A DNA stretch of 6,220 bases from Burkholderiales bacterium. GTDB lineage: Bacteria > Pseudomonadota > Gammaproteobacteria > Burkholderiales > SG8-39. The notes beneath the pieces were generated by a model. The model saw only the letters and a program-made list of their open reading frames with translations, made no database searches and had not been told where the DNA came from. Positions 1 through 5,969 of this stretch are shown piece by piece. The DNA lies in contig DAIDTN010000140.1 in the NCBI GenBank assembly GCA_027457185.1, forward strand, positions 1 through 6,220. The letters run 5' to 3'. How positions within the stretch are numbered: the first letter of the stretch is position 1; every line of letters begins with the position of its first letter. The position numbers and the translations under genes were made by a program.

Positions 1-1
1 G

Positions 2-1840
2 TCCGAGAAGGAGATGCGCAAGGTCCTGCACGGCGACCGCGTGATGGCGCGCGCGAGCGGCGTCGACCGGCGCGGGCGCCCGGAAGGTGTGATCGTGGAA
101 ATCATTTCGCGCGCCAATACGCGCCTGGTAGGCCGTCTGCACAAGCCGCACGGCGTCGCCTTTGTCGCCGCCGAGAACCGGCGCATCAGCCAGGACATTC
201 TGATCCCGCCCGGAGCGGAGATGGGCGCTGCGCCCGGCCAGGTGGTGACGGTCGAGATCGTGGCCCAGCCGGACAAGAACGCGCAGCCCGCGGGTCGCAT
301 CGTCGAGGTGCTCGGCAATTACGCCGATCCCGGAATGGAAATTGAGATCGCGCTGCGCAAGCACGAATTGCCCTATGAATTCTCCGGCGCTGCGCTGCGC
401 CTGGCGGAAAAACTCCCGGATGAGGTGCGGCCGAACGACGCCAAGGGGCGCGAGGACCTGCGCGCACTGCCGCTGGTGACCATCGACGGCGAGACGGCGA
501 GGGACTTCGACGACGCCGTGCATTGCAGGCGCGAGGGCAAGGGGTTTCGCCTGTGGGTGGCGATCGCCGACGTGAGCCACTACGTGCGACCCGGCGATGC
601 GCTGGATACCGCCTCGCGCGAACGCGGCAATTCGGTATATTTCCCGCGCCGCGTGATTCCGATGCTGCCGGAGAAGCTTTCCAACGGACTGTGCTCGCTC
701 AATGCGAACGTGGACCGCTTGTGCATGGTGTGCGAAATGAGCGTGGGCGCGTCAGGCGAGATCGGGCCGTATCGCTTTTATGCCGCGGTGATGCGCTCGC
801 AGGCGCGCCTCACCTACAATCGCGTGGCGGCTGCGCTCGGCCTGCAGCCGGCCAAGGGCGAAGCGGTGCCGGCCCAACTGGTGCCGCATCTGCAGGACCT
901 GTATGCGCTGTACCACGTGCTCGCCAAGGCGCGCGAGAAACGCGGCGCCATCGATTTCGAGACCATCGAGACGCAGATGCTGTTCGACGATCAGGGCAAG
1001 ATCGAGAACATCGTGCAGACGCAGCGCAACGACGCGCACCGCCTGATCGAGGAATGCATGCTCGCGGCCAACGTCTGCGCTTCCGATTTCCTGCACAGCC
1101 GCAAGCATGCGGCGCTGTATCGCGTGCACCAGGGGCCGACGCCGGAGAAGCTGGAGGCGCTCAGGATCTTCCTCAAGCAGTTCGGCCTGGATCTTACGGG
1201 CGGCGAAACCCCGCATGCGAAGGACTACGCCAAGCTGCTCGCCCGGATCAAGGGCCGTCCGGATATTCAGTTGCTGCAGACGGTGCTGCTGCGTTCGTTG
1301 AAACAGGCGCAGTACAGCCCGGACAACGTCGGACATTTCGGTCTCGCCTATGAAGCCTATACCCATTTTACTTCGCCCATCCGGCGTTATCCGGACCTGG
1401 TGGTGCATCGCGCGATCAACGCTGCGCTCGCGGGAAAGAGCTACAGCCCGGGTGACTGGGAAGAACTGGGCGCGCACTGCTCGATGACCGAACGGCGCGC
1501 CGACGAAGCGACGCGCGATGTCGAGTCCTGGCTCAAGTGTTATTACATGCAGGACCGCATCGGCGAGGAGTTTGCGGGCTCGATCAGCGCGGTCACCGGT
1601 TTCGGCATCTTCGTCGCGCTGGACGACGTCTATGTCGAAGGCCTGGTGCACATCTCCGAGTTGGGCGAGGACTACTATCATTTCGACGCCGCCAGACACC
1701 AGCTGCTGGGCGAGCGCAGCGCGCGGCGTTTCCGACTCGCCGACCGGCTGCGGGTGAAGCTGGTGCGCGTCGACCTCGATTCGAGCAAGATCGATTTCCG
1801 GCTCGCCGAAGACGACGCTCCAAAGCAGAAAAAAGGTTGA
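2..1840 (+). CDS. rnr: Ribonuclease R (3'-5' exoribonuclease, RNB family), 5'-truncated by window edge
   Basis: RNase R degrades RNA processively 3' to 5', including structured RNA, and acts in mRNA/rRNA turnover in the cytoplasm. The reading frame is open from base 2 (SEKEMRKVLHGDRV...), so the ATG at 14 is internal and the N-terminal helix-turn-helix region and part of the first cold-shock domain lie outside the window. Counting from that Met (608 residues): cold-shock domains to ~110; RNB catalytic domain ~148-470 with the Mg2+-binding aspartates D158, D164, D166 and D167 in IDGETARDFDDAV; conserved SNGLCSLN (223-230), EECMLAANV (346-354) and YTHFTSPIRRYPDL (449-462); S1 domain ~517-596 (GFGIFVAL...VEGLVHISEL). 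These features separate it from RNase II. After S1 only about 12 residues remain (ending APKQKKG), so the long Lys/Arg-rich tail of E. coli RNase R is absent. rlmB follows after 3 nt, the usual pairing. No frameshift seen. Confidence 0.97.
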   Translation, partial: SEKEMRKVLHGDRVMARASGVDRRGRPEGVIVEIISRANTRLVGRLHKPHGVAFVAAENRRISQDILIPPGAEMGAAPGQVVTVEIVAQPDKNAQPAGRIVEVLGNYADPGMEIEIALRKHELPYEFSGAALRLAEKLPDEVRPNDAKGREDLRALPLVTIDGETARDFDDAVHCRREGKGFRLWVAIADVSHYVRPGDALDTASRERGNSVYFPRRVIPMLPEKLSNGLCSLNANVDRLCMVCEMSVGASGEIGPYRFYAAVMRSQARLTYNRVAAALGLQPAKGEAVPAQLVPHLQDLYALYHVLAKAREKRGAIDFETIETQMLFDDQGKIENIVQTQRNDAHRLIEECMLAANVCASDFLHSRKHAALYRVHQGPTPEKLEALRIFLKQFGLDLTGGETPHAKDYAKLLARIKGRPDIQLLQTVLLRSLKQAQYSPDNVGHFGLAYEAYTHFTSPIRRYPDLVVHRAINAALAGKSYSPGDWEELGAHCSMTERRADEATRDVESWLKCYYMQDRIGEEFAGSISAVTGFGIFVALDDVYVEGLVHISELGEDYYHFDAARHQLLGERSARRFRLADRLRVKLVRVDLDSSKIDFRLAEDDAPKQKKG

Positions 1841-1843
1841 GCC

Positions 1844-2602
1844 TTGGCCGGAACCAGCTTCATTCACGGCTTCCATGCGATCACCGCGCGCCTGCGCCTG
1901 GACGCGAACAGCGTGCACGAGCTCTACTGCGATGCGGCGCGCGCCGACCCGCGTATGCGCGACCTGGTGAAGCTCGCCGAAAACCTGAAACTGCGCGTGC
2001 TGCAGGTGGACGCGCGGCGCCTGGACGGGATGGCGCCGCCCGGCAGGCACCAGGGCGTGGTCGCCAGGGTGGACGCGCTGCGCCGGCACGTGTCGCTCGA
2101 AGACTTGCTCGATGAACTGAAGGAGCCGCCGCTGCTGCTCGCGCTCGACGGTGTGCAGGACCCGCACAATCTCGGCGCCTGCCTGCGCGTGGCCGATGCT
2201 TCCGGCTGCCACGCGGTGATTGCGCCGAAGGACCGCGCGGTGGGCCTGTCTGCGGCGGTGATCAAGGTCGCGAGCGGCGCCGCCGACAGCGTGCCCTACA
2301 TCGCAGTCACCAATCTCGCGCGCACGCTGCGCGAACTGAAGGAGCGCAACATCTGGGTGGTGGGCGCGGACTCCGAGGCGAAAGAAGACCTGTATTCAGC
2401 GCAGCTGCCTGCCGCGCTCGCCTGGGTGTTGGGCGCCGAGGGCGAGGGCCTGCGCCGCCTCACGCGCGAGACCTGCGACCAGTTGATCAGGATTCCGATG
2501 CTGGGGCAGGTCGAAAGCCTTAACGTATCGGTGGCAAGCGGGATCGTACTGTTCGAGTCGCGCCGTCGGCGCTCGGGCAATGCTGCGCCGGCCGGAACCT
2601 GA
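1844..2602 (+). CDS. rlmB: 23S rRNA (guanosine-2'-O-)-methyltransferase RlmB (SPOUT family)
   Basis: RlmB uses S-adenosylmethionine to 2'-O-methylate the conserved P-loop guanosine of 23S rRNA (G2251 in E. coli). The protein is 252 residues, against 243 in E. coli. The N-terminal substrate-binding domain (~1-75) begins GTSFIHGFHAITARLR. The C-terminal SPOUT trefoil-knot domain shows motif 1 LDGVQDPHNLGACLRVADA (101-119, with the N109-L-G core), motif 2 WVLGAEGEGLRRLT (194-207) and motif 3 IPMLGQVESLNVSVASGIVLFE (217-238), which form the SAM pocket and dimer interface. The start is TTG at 1844, preceded by a purine-rich run with GG at 1835-1836, 7 nt upstream. No ATG gives the complete N-terminus. 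It lies 3 nt after rnr and is probably co-transcribed and translationally coupled with it. The last ~14 residues (RRRRSGNAAPAGT) are a short lineage-variable tail. Confidence 0.96.
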   Translation: MAGTSFIHGFHAITARLRLDANSVHELYCDAARADPRMRDLVKLAENLKLRVLQVDARRLDGMAPPGRHQGVVARVDALRRHVSLEDLLDELKEPPLLLALDGVQDPHNLGACLRVADASGCHAVIAPKDRAVGLSAAVIKVASGAADSVPYIAVTNLARTLRELKERNIWVVGADSEAKEDLYSAQLPAALAWVLGAEGEGLRRLTRETCDQLIRIPMLGQVESLNVSVASGIVLFESRRRRSGNAAPAGT

Positions 2603-2609
2603 GAAATAC

Positions 2610-2639
2610 TTGCCTTCGAGGTCACTTTCCCTTTATAAT
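2610..2639 (+). promoter_or_regulatory. Sigma70-type promoter of the rpsF-priB-rpsR-rplI operon
   Basis: A TTGCCT -35 box (2610-2615) and a perfect TATAAT -10 box (2634-2639) are separated by 18 nt, in an A/T-rich stretch directly after the rlmB stop (2600-2602). Transcription would begin near 2645-2647 and leave a leader of about 87 nt before rpsF. No rlmB terminator is visible before it, so read-through from rnr-rlmB into the ribosomal operon is possible. Confidence 0.8.
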
Positions 2640-2658
2640 CACGCGCTTTTTGCCGATT

Positions 2659-2712
2659 GCCGGGTCTTGTGATCCGGCTTACCTTGCCTCACCGTTACGC
2701 ATGACGGGAGGC
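2659..2712 (+). promoter_or_regulatory. Structured rpsF leader, candidate S6:S18 autoregulatory binding site
   Basis: Two hairpins lie between the promoter and the rpsF ribosome binding site. Hairpin 1 pairs 2659-2666 with 2671-2678 (8 bp, one G-U, loop TTGT). Hairpin 2 pairs GCCTC (2686-2690) with GAGGC (2708-2712), leaves A2691 unpaired, and then pairs CCGTTA (2692-2697) with TGACGG (2702-2707) around a CGCA loop. A conserved CCG presented in a bulge between a stem and a hairpin is the known signature of the S6:S18-binding motif in rpsF operon leaders of many bacteria. ACCG at 2691-2694 sits at the right place between the outer stem and the apical hairpin. Hairpin 2 ends 9 nt before the AAGGAG at 2722-2727, so binding could block initiation. 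The pairing is seen; the regulatory role is inferred, and CCG can also be drawn as paired here. Confidence 0.5.
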
Positions 2713-2732
2713 TTAACCCATAAGGAGACTGC

Positions 2733-3146
2733 ATGCGACATTACGAAATCGTATTCATCGTCCATCCCGATCAGAGCGAGCAGGTGCCCGCGATGATCGA
2801 GCGCTACCGCAGCACCATCACCGGCCGCAAAGGGGCGATCCACCGCCTCGAAGACTGGGGCCGGCGCCAGATGACCTTCCCCATCGCCAAGATGCACAAA
2901 GCGCACTACGTGCTCATGAATATCGAATGCGATCAGGAAACCCTGGACGAACTCGAGCATTCGTTCAAGTTCAACGACGCCGTGCTGCGCCATCTCACCG
3001 TGCAGATGAAGGCAGCGGTCACCACGCCTTCGCCGATGATGAAGGAAGAGAAGTCGCGCTCGGTGCTGAACGGCGAGGCGCCGAAGGCAAGCGAAGCGCC
3101 CAGGCCGGCTGAAGCCGCGGCGGTTGTGCCTGCGGCAGCTGCCTGA
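2733..3146 (+). CDS. rpsF: 30S ribosomal protein S6
   Basis: S6 forms a heterodimer with S18 on the platform of the 30S subunit, binding 16S rRNA after S15. The protein has 137 residues. The S6 ferredoxin-like fold is clear from MRHYEIVFIVHPDQSEQVPAMIERY (1-25), RLEDWGRRQMTFPIAKMHKAHYVLMNIE (38-65) and LRHLTVQMK (85-93). The last ~40 residues form a low-complexity tail rich in Ala, Pro and Glu, ending VVPAAAA rather than in the Glu residues that RimK extends in E. coli. AAGGAG at 2722-2727, 5 nt before the ATG, gives a strong ribosome binding site. It is the first gene of a tightly packed operon with priB (5 nt gap), rpsR and rplI. Expression is probably limited by S6:S18 feedback on the leader. 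Confidence 0.97.
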   Translation: MRHYEIVFIVHPDQSEQVPAMIERYRSTITGRKGAIHRLEDWGRRQMTFPIAKMHKAHYVLMNIECDQETLDELEHSFKFNDAVLRHLTVQMKAAVTTPSPMMKEEKSRSVLNGEAPKASEAPRPAEAAAVVPAAAA

Positions 3147-3151
3147 GCATA

Positions 3152-3454
3152 TTGGACAACCAGTTCGTGCTGTCCGGCAAACTGATCGAACTCGACGCGC
3201 TGCGCTACACGCCCGCCGGCATTCCGGTGGTGAATTTCAGGCTCAGCCATGACTCCGAGCAGATCGAAGCCGGCGCCAAGCGCGCGGTGCAGTGCGAGGT
3301 GGCCGGTTTGGCCTTCGAGCGCGAAGCGCGCCTGATAGCGGCAGCCAGGCCCGGAATGCAGGTGAAAGTCACCGGATTCCTCGCCGGCAAAAGCCGCGAC
3401 AGCAAGCAACTGGTATTGCACGCAACCAACATTGAATTCGTAGAAGGAGTTTGA
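3152..3454 (+). CDS. priB: Primosomal replication protein N (PriB), single-strand DNA-binding OB fold
   Basis: PriB binds single-stranded DNA and PriA at stalled forks and helps reload the DnaB helicase during replication restart. The protein has 100 residues, close to E. coli PriB (104). It is one OB fold without the acidic SSB tail: VLSGKLIELDALRYTPAGIPVVNFRLSHDS (6-35) contains the family's TPAGIP loop, CEVAGLAFE (48-56) is the central strand region, and VTGFLAGKSRDSKQLVLHATNIEFVE (73-98) is the last strand pair. The TTG start at 3152 aligns with the E. coli start (MDNQFVLSG against MTNRLVLSG). It lies 5 nt after the rpsF stop with only a weak Shine-Dalgarno sequence (TGAG spanning that stop), so coupled re-initiation after rpsF is likely. 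Position between rpsF and rpsR is the classical priB location and separates it from a general ssb. Confidence 0.93.
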   Translation: MDNQFVLSGKLIELDALRYTPAGIPVVNFRLSHDSEQIEAGAKRAVQCEVAGLAFEREARLIAAARPGMQVKVTGFLAGKSRDSKQLVLHATNIEFVEGV

Positions 3455-3455
3455 C

Positions 3456-3752
3456 ATGCCACCACCAAGAAGAGGGGCCAAAGGCAAAGGCAAGGGCCGC
3501 GGCGACAAGAAAGACGACAAGAAAGGCGGGCGCCAGCTATTCAAGCGCCGCAAGTTCTGCCGCTTTACCGCGGAGAAGATTGAGTGGATCGATTACAAGT
3601 ATATCGAAATCCTCAAGGACTTCATCAACGAGAACGGCAGGATCATTCCGGCGCGCATCACGGGCACCAAGGCCGGCTATCAGCGCCAGCTGTCCACCGC
3701 GATCAAGCGCGCGCGCTATCTGGCGCTGCTGCCTTACACCGATCTGCACTGA
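3456..3752 (+). CDS. rpsR: 30S ribosomal protein S18 with N-terminal basic extension
   Basis: S18 pairs with S6 on the 30S platform near the mRNA exit. The core from ~28 onward is near-canonical: LFKRRKFCRFTAE (28-40), IDYKYIEILKDFI (45-57), GRIIPARITGTKAGYQRQL (61-79) and AIKRARYLALLPYT (82-95). The protein is 98 residues, against 75 in E. coli. The extra ~22 N-terminal residues (PPPRRGAKGKGKGRGDKKDDKKGG) are a Lys/Gly/Asp low-complexity segment and probably disordered. N-terminal extensions of S18 also occur in other Betaproteobacteria. Only one Cys (C35) remains, so the zinc-site form of S18 is excluded. The start is firm: GAAGGAG at 3443-3449, 6 nt before ATG, and no other Met exists in the protein. 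The gap to priB is 1 nt and rplI follows 11 nt downstream. Confidence 0.97.
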   Translation: MPPPRRGAKGKGKGRGDKKDDKKGGRQLFKRRKFCRFTAEKIEWIDYKYIEILKDFINENGRIIPARITGTKAGYQRQLSTAIKRARYLALLPYTDLH

Positions 3753-3763
3753 GGAGACTGACC

Positions 3764-4219
3764 ATGCAAGTGATACTGCTGGAAAAAGTAGTCAACCTCG
3801 GCGGCCTGGGCGAAGTGGTCAAGGTGAAGGAAGGTTACGCCCGCAATTTCCTGATCCCCCACGGCAAAGCCAAACGTGCCACGCCTGAAAACCTCGCAGC
3901 GTTCGAATCGCGTCGCGGCGAACTGGAGAAGGCGCAGAACGAGGCGCTCAGCGCAGCGCAGGAACTCGGTGCCAAGATCGACGGCCTGACGGTTCAGGTC
4001 ACGCGCAAGACCGGCGTCGACGGGCGCCTGTTCGGCTCGGTCACCACCCACGACATCGTCGAGGCGCTTGAACCGCAAGGCTTCGCTATCGAGCGTGCCG
4101 CCATCCGCCTGCCGCAAGGGCCGTTGAAACAGGTCGGCGACAGTTCCATCGCCATCGGCCTGCATTCGGACGTGGTCGTGCACATCACCGTCTCGGTGCT
4201 GGGCGAAGCGACGGAGTAG
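3764..4219 (+). CDS. rplI: 50S ribosomal protein L9
   Basis: L9 binds 23S rRNA near the L1 stalk through its N-terminal domain, and its long helix reaches out from the 50S subunit; it supports reading-frame maintenance. The protein has 151 residues (149 in E. coli). MQVILLEKVVNLGGLGEVVKVKEGYARNFLIPHGKA (1-36) is the N-terminal RNA-binding signature; ~41-74 is the Ala/Glu-rich connecting helix; TGVDGRLFGSVTTHDIVEAL (83-102) and IRLPQGPLKQVGDSSIAIGLHSDV (114-137) form the C-terminal domain. The start is ATG at 3764 with GAGGAG at 3751-3756 (7 nt spacing), overlapping the rpsR stop region. The frame stays open upstream to 3584, but that part lies inside rpsR and has no L9 similarity. It is the last gene of the operon, followed by an intrinsic terminator. 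Confidence 0.97.
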   Translation: MQVILLEKVVNLGGLGEVVKVKEGYARNFLIPHGKAKRATPENLAAFESRRGELEKAQNEALSAAQELGAKIDGLTVQVTRKTGVDGRLFGSVTTHDIVEALEPQGFAIERAAIRLPQGPLKQVGDSSIAIGLHSDVVVHITVSVLGEATE

Positions 4220-4240
4220 CGGCCAAGCCGTTGATTAAAG

Positions 4241-4267
4241 AAAAGGCCGGGAATCCGGCCTTTTTTT
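4241..4267 (+). terminator. Rho-independent terminator of the rpsF-rplI operon
   Basis: AAAAGGCCGG (4241-4250) pairs perfectly with CCGGCCTTTT (4255-4264) around a GAAT loop, and the T run continues to 4267. It lies 21 nt after the rplI stop. The A tract opposite the T tract could also let it terminate minus-strand transcripts. Confidence 0.93.
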
Positions 4268-4329
4268 ATCAAGCTCTGGCGCGTCAGTTCGACGTATTCT
4301 GCTATGTGCGCCAACGGCGCTGGGCGTAA

Positions 4330-4404
4330 ATTGCGTGCCCTGCGCGCCAACCCTGTTTTGGTGTGGACGAAAAGCGTATCAGCACCAAAAACAGGATTAT
4401 GGAT
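4330..4404 (+). repeat. Hairpin repeat element, copy 1 (upstream of dnaB)
   Basis: This element has a left box GCGCGCCAAC (4342-4351), a long imperfect inverted repeat, and a right box TTATG (4397-4401). CCTGTTTT (4352-4359) pairs with AAAACAGG (4388-4395), A4387 is bulged, and GGTG (4360-4363) pairs with CACC (4383-4386), leaving a loop of about 19 nt. A related copy lies just after dnaB at 5849-5924: roughly two thirds of aligned positions agree, with the same box spacing (55 against 56 nt). No T run follows, so it is not a simple terminator. A shorter GCGCC-AAC-GGCGC hairpin at 4308-4320 lies just upstream and contains a near match to the left box. The other parts of the 4220-4455 spacer hold only the operon terminator and no clear dnaB promoter. 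Confidence 0.65.
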
Positions 4405-4455
4405 AAACACAGGAACATCTTGGAGTAGAATTTGCATTCCCATAAAGTGCTCCCC

Positions 4456-5844
4456 ATGGCCCAGGCAAATCCTCAAATCGTGAACGACCCGCAGCTGGCG
4501 CAGTTGCGGGTGCCGCCGCATTCCATCGAGGCGGAGCAGTCGGTGCTGGGCGGATTGCTGCTCGACAACCAGGCCTGGGAGCGCGTCGCCGATATCCTCG
4601 CGGAAAGCAACTTCTATCGCGACGATCATCGCCGCATCTACCGCCACATCGGCAAACTGATGGAGAAGAACCGGCCGGCCGACATGGTCACCGTATTCGA
4701 GTCGATCGAGCAAAGCGAGGACAAGGACAAGACCGGCGGGCTCGCCTATCTGGGGGCACTGGCGCAGAACACGCCCTCGGCGCACAACATCCGGCGCTAT
4801 GCGGAAATCGTGCGCGAGCGCGCGATTCAGCGCAAGCTGATCGAAGTCGGCACCGGCATCGCCGACTCCGCCTTGAACCCGATGGGCAAGGAAGTGGCAA
4901 AATTGCTCGACGAGGCCGAGTCGCGCGTGTTCGAGATCGCCGAGGCGGGAGCGCGCGGGCATCAGGGACTAGTCGAGATTCAGCCTATCCTGGCGCAGGT
5001 GATGGAGCGCATCGACATGCTCTACCACCGCGACAATCCTTCGGATATCACCGGCCTTGCCACCGGCTTCAACGATCTGGACCAGAAAACTTCGGGCTTG
5101 CAGCAGGGCGATCTGATTATCGTCGCCGGGCGCCCGAGCATGGGGAAAACCGCGTTCGCGCTCAATATCGCCGAGCACGTGGCGGTGAACGACCGCTTGC
5201 CGGTGGCGGTGTTCAGCATGGAAATGGGCGGCTCCCAGCTGGCCATGCGCATGCTCGGTTCCGTCGGGCGGCTGGACCAGATGAAACTGCGCACCGGGCG
5301 GCTGACCGACGAGGACTGGAGCCGCCTGACCGATGCCGTGGGCAAGGTGCACGATGCGCCCATCCATATCGACGAGACGCCGGCATTGAACTGCCTCGAG
5401 CTGCGCGCGCGCGCCCGCCGCATGCACCGGCAATACGACGGCCTCGGCCTGGTGGTAGTCGACTACCTGCAACTGATGTCTTCGACTTCCACCGGCGAGA
5501 ACCGCGCCACGGAAATCTCGGAGATTTCGCGCTCGCTCAAGGCGCTGGCGAAGGAGCTGAAAGTGCCGGTGGTGGCGCTGTCGCAGCTCAACCGCGGCCT
5601 GGAGCAGCGACCGAACAAGCGCCCGGTCATGTCCGACCTGCGCGAATCGGGGGCCATCGAGCAGGACGCCGACCTGATCCTGTTCATCTACCGCGACGAG
5701 GTCTACAACCCCGAGTCCGCCGACAAGGGCAAGGCCGAGATTATCATCGGCAAGCAGCGTAACGGCCCGATCGGCACGCTGAACCTCACTTTCATCGGTG
5801 AATACACGCGCTTTGAAAACTATGCCGACCCAGGTAGGTATTGA
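4456..5844 (+). CDS. dnaB: Replicative DNA helicase DnaB
   Basis: DnaB is the hexameric ATP-driven 5'-3' helicase that unwinds the chromosome fork and recruits DnaG primase. From the ATG at 4456 the protein has 462 residues (471 in E. coli). The N-terminal primase-interacting domain (~17-165) begins LRVPPHSIEAEQSVLGGLLLD. The RecA-like motor follows DITGLATGFNDLDQKTSGLQQGDL (197-220): Walker A AGRPSMGKT (224-232), FSMEM (253-257) with the catalytic-type Glu256, Walker B LVVVDYLQL (332-340), SQLNRGLEQR (376-385) and SDLRESGAIEQDADLILFIYRD (393-414). No intein interrupts it. Start choice is uncertain: TTG at 4432 in the same frame has GGAG 6 nt upstream and would add 8 residues, whereas ATG 4456 lacks a good Shine-Dalgarno sequence but gives the usual short variable N-terminus. 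PriB in the preceding operon works in reloading this helicase. Confidence 0.96.
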   Translation: MAQANPQIVNDPQLAQLRVPPHSIEAEQSVLGGLLLDNQAWERVADILAESNFYRDDHRRIYRHIGKLMEKNRPADMVTVFESIEQSEDKDKTGGLAYLGALAQNTPSAHNIRRYAEIVRERAIQRKLIEVGTGIADSALNPMGKEVAKLLDEAESRVFEIAEAGARGHQGLVEIQPILAQVMERIDMLYHRDNPSDITGLATGFNDLDQKTSGLQQGDLIIVAGRPSMGKTAFALNIAEHVAVNDRLPVAVFSMEMGGSQLAMRMLGSVGRLDQMKLRTGRLTDEDWSRLTDAVGKVHDAPIHIDETPALNCLELRARARRMHRQYDGLGLVVVDYLQLMSSTSTGENRATEISEISRSLKALAKELKVPVVALSQLNRGLEQRPNKRPVMSDLRESGAIEQDADLILFIYRDEVYNPESADKGKAEIIIGKQRNGPIGTLNLTFIGEYTRFENYADPGRY

Positions 5845-5848
5845 TCGC

Positions 5849-5924
5849 ATTGCGCGCTGCGCGCGCCAACTGTGTTTTCTGTACGGATAAGAAGCACATC
5901 CGTACAGAAAACACGGTTATGATT
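5849..5924 (+). repeat. Hairpin repeat element, copy 2 (immediately downstream of dnaB)
   Basis: The element begins 5 nt after the dnaB stop, with a left box GCGCGCCAAC (5861-5870) and right box TTATG (5917-5921). Bases 5868-5888 pair with 5898-5918 over 21 consecutive positions, with one T-G pair (5871/5915), around the 9-nt loop AAGAAGCAC. The outer arms share TGTTTT/AAAACA with copy 1 at 4330-4404, but the inner stem (CTGTACGGAT against GGTG) differs while remaining paired. No T run follows on either strand, so intrinsic termination is not supported, although the hairpin could protect the 3' end of the dnaB mRNA. Confidence 0.7.
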
Positions 5925-5955
5925 GACGTCAAACGCGGCTTGGGGATTTTATACA
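5923..5955 (+). promoter_or_regulatory. Weak candidate promoter with palindromic -35 region, upstream of the CDGSH gene
   Basis: TTGACG (5923-5928, five of six consensus -35 bases) lies 19 nt before TTTATA (5948-5953), or 21 nt before TATACA (5950-5955). Both spacers are longer than optimal. The -35 is the first half of a perfect 10-bp palindrome, TTGACGTCAA (5923-5932), which could serve as an operator. A start near 5960 would leave a leader of about 110 nt containing the hairpin at 5970-5994. Support is sequence resemblance only. Confidence 0.3.
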
Positions 5956-5969
5956 AGATCACCGATTAT

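Noticed and set aside
752..2212. Long antisense open frame (486 codons) across rnr and rlmB
   Set aside because: High-GC shadow of two clearly conserved genes; the translation has no recognisable domain and spans the gene boundary. The same applies to antisense frames at 3994-4962 and 4969-5850.
2659..2678. Terminator for rnr-rlmB
   Set aside because: The hairpin has no T run and lies downstream of the rpsF promoter, so it belongs to the rpsF leader.
3584..3763. Upstream extension of the L9 reading frame
   Set aside because: It overlaps rpsR completely and has no L9 similarity; ATG 3764 has a good ribosome binding site and gives the family length.
4397..4406. DnaA box on the minus strand (TTATCCATA, one mismatch) upstream of dnaB
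   Set aside because: It is a single imperfect site, and its TTATG part is shared with the repeat after dnaB, so it is better explained by the repeat element.
5868..5918. Intrinsic terminator for dnaB
   Set aside because: The stem is strong, but no T run follows it on either strand.
4342..5921. Integron attC sites (…AAC hairpin GTT… layout) for the dnaB-flanking repeats
   Set aside because: The ends do not fit RYYYAAC/GTTRRRY: copy 1 has ATTATG instead of GTT, and the copy 2 stem is fully paired without extrahelical bases. dnaB is not a cassette gene, and no integrase is present.
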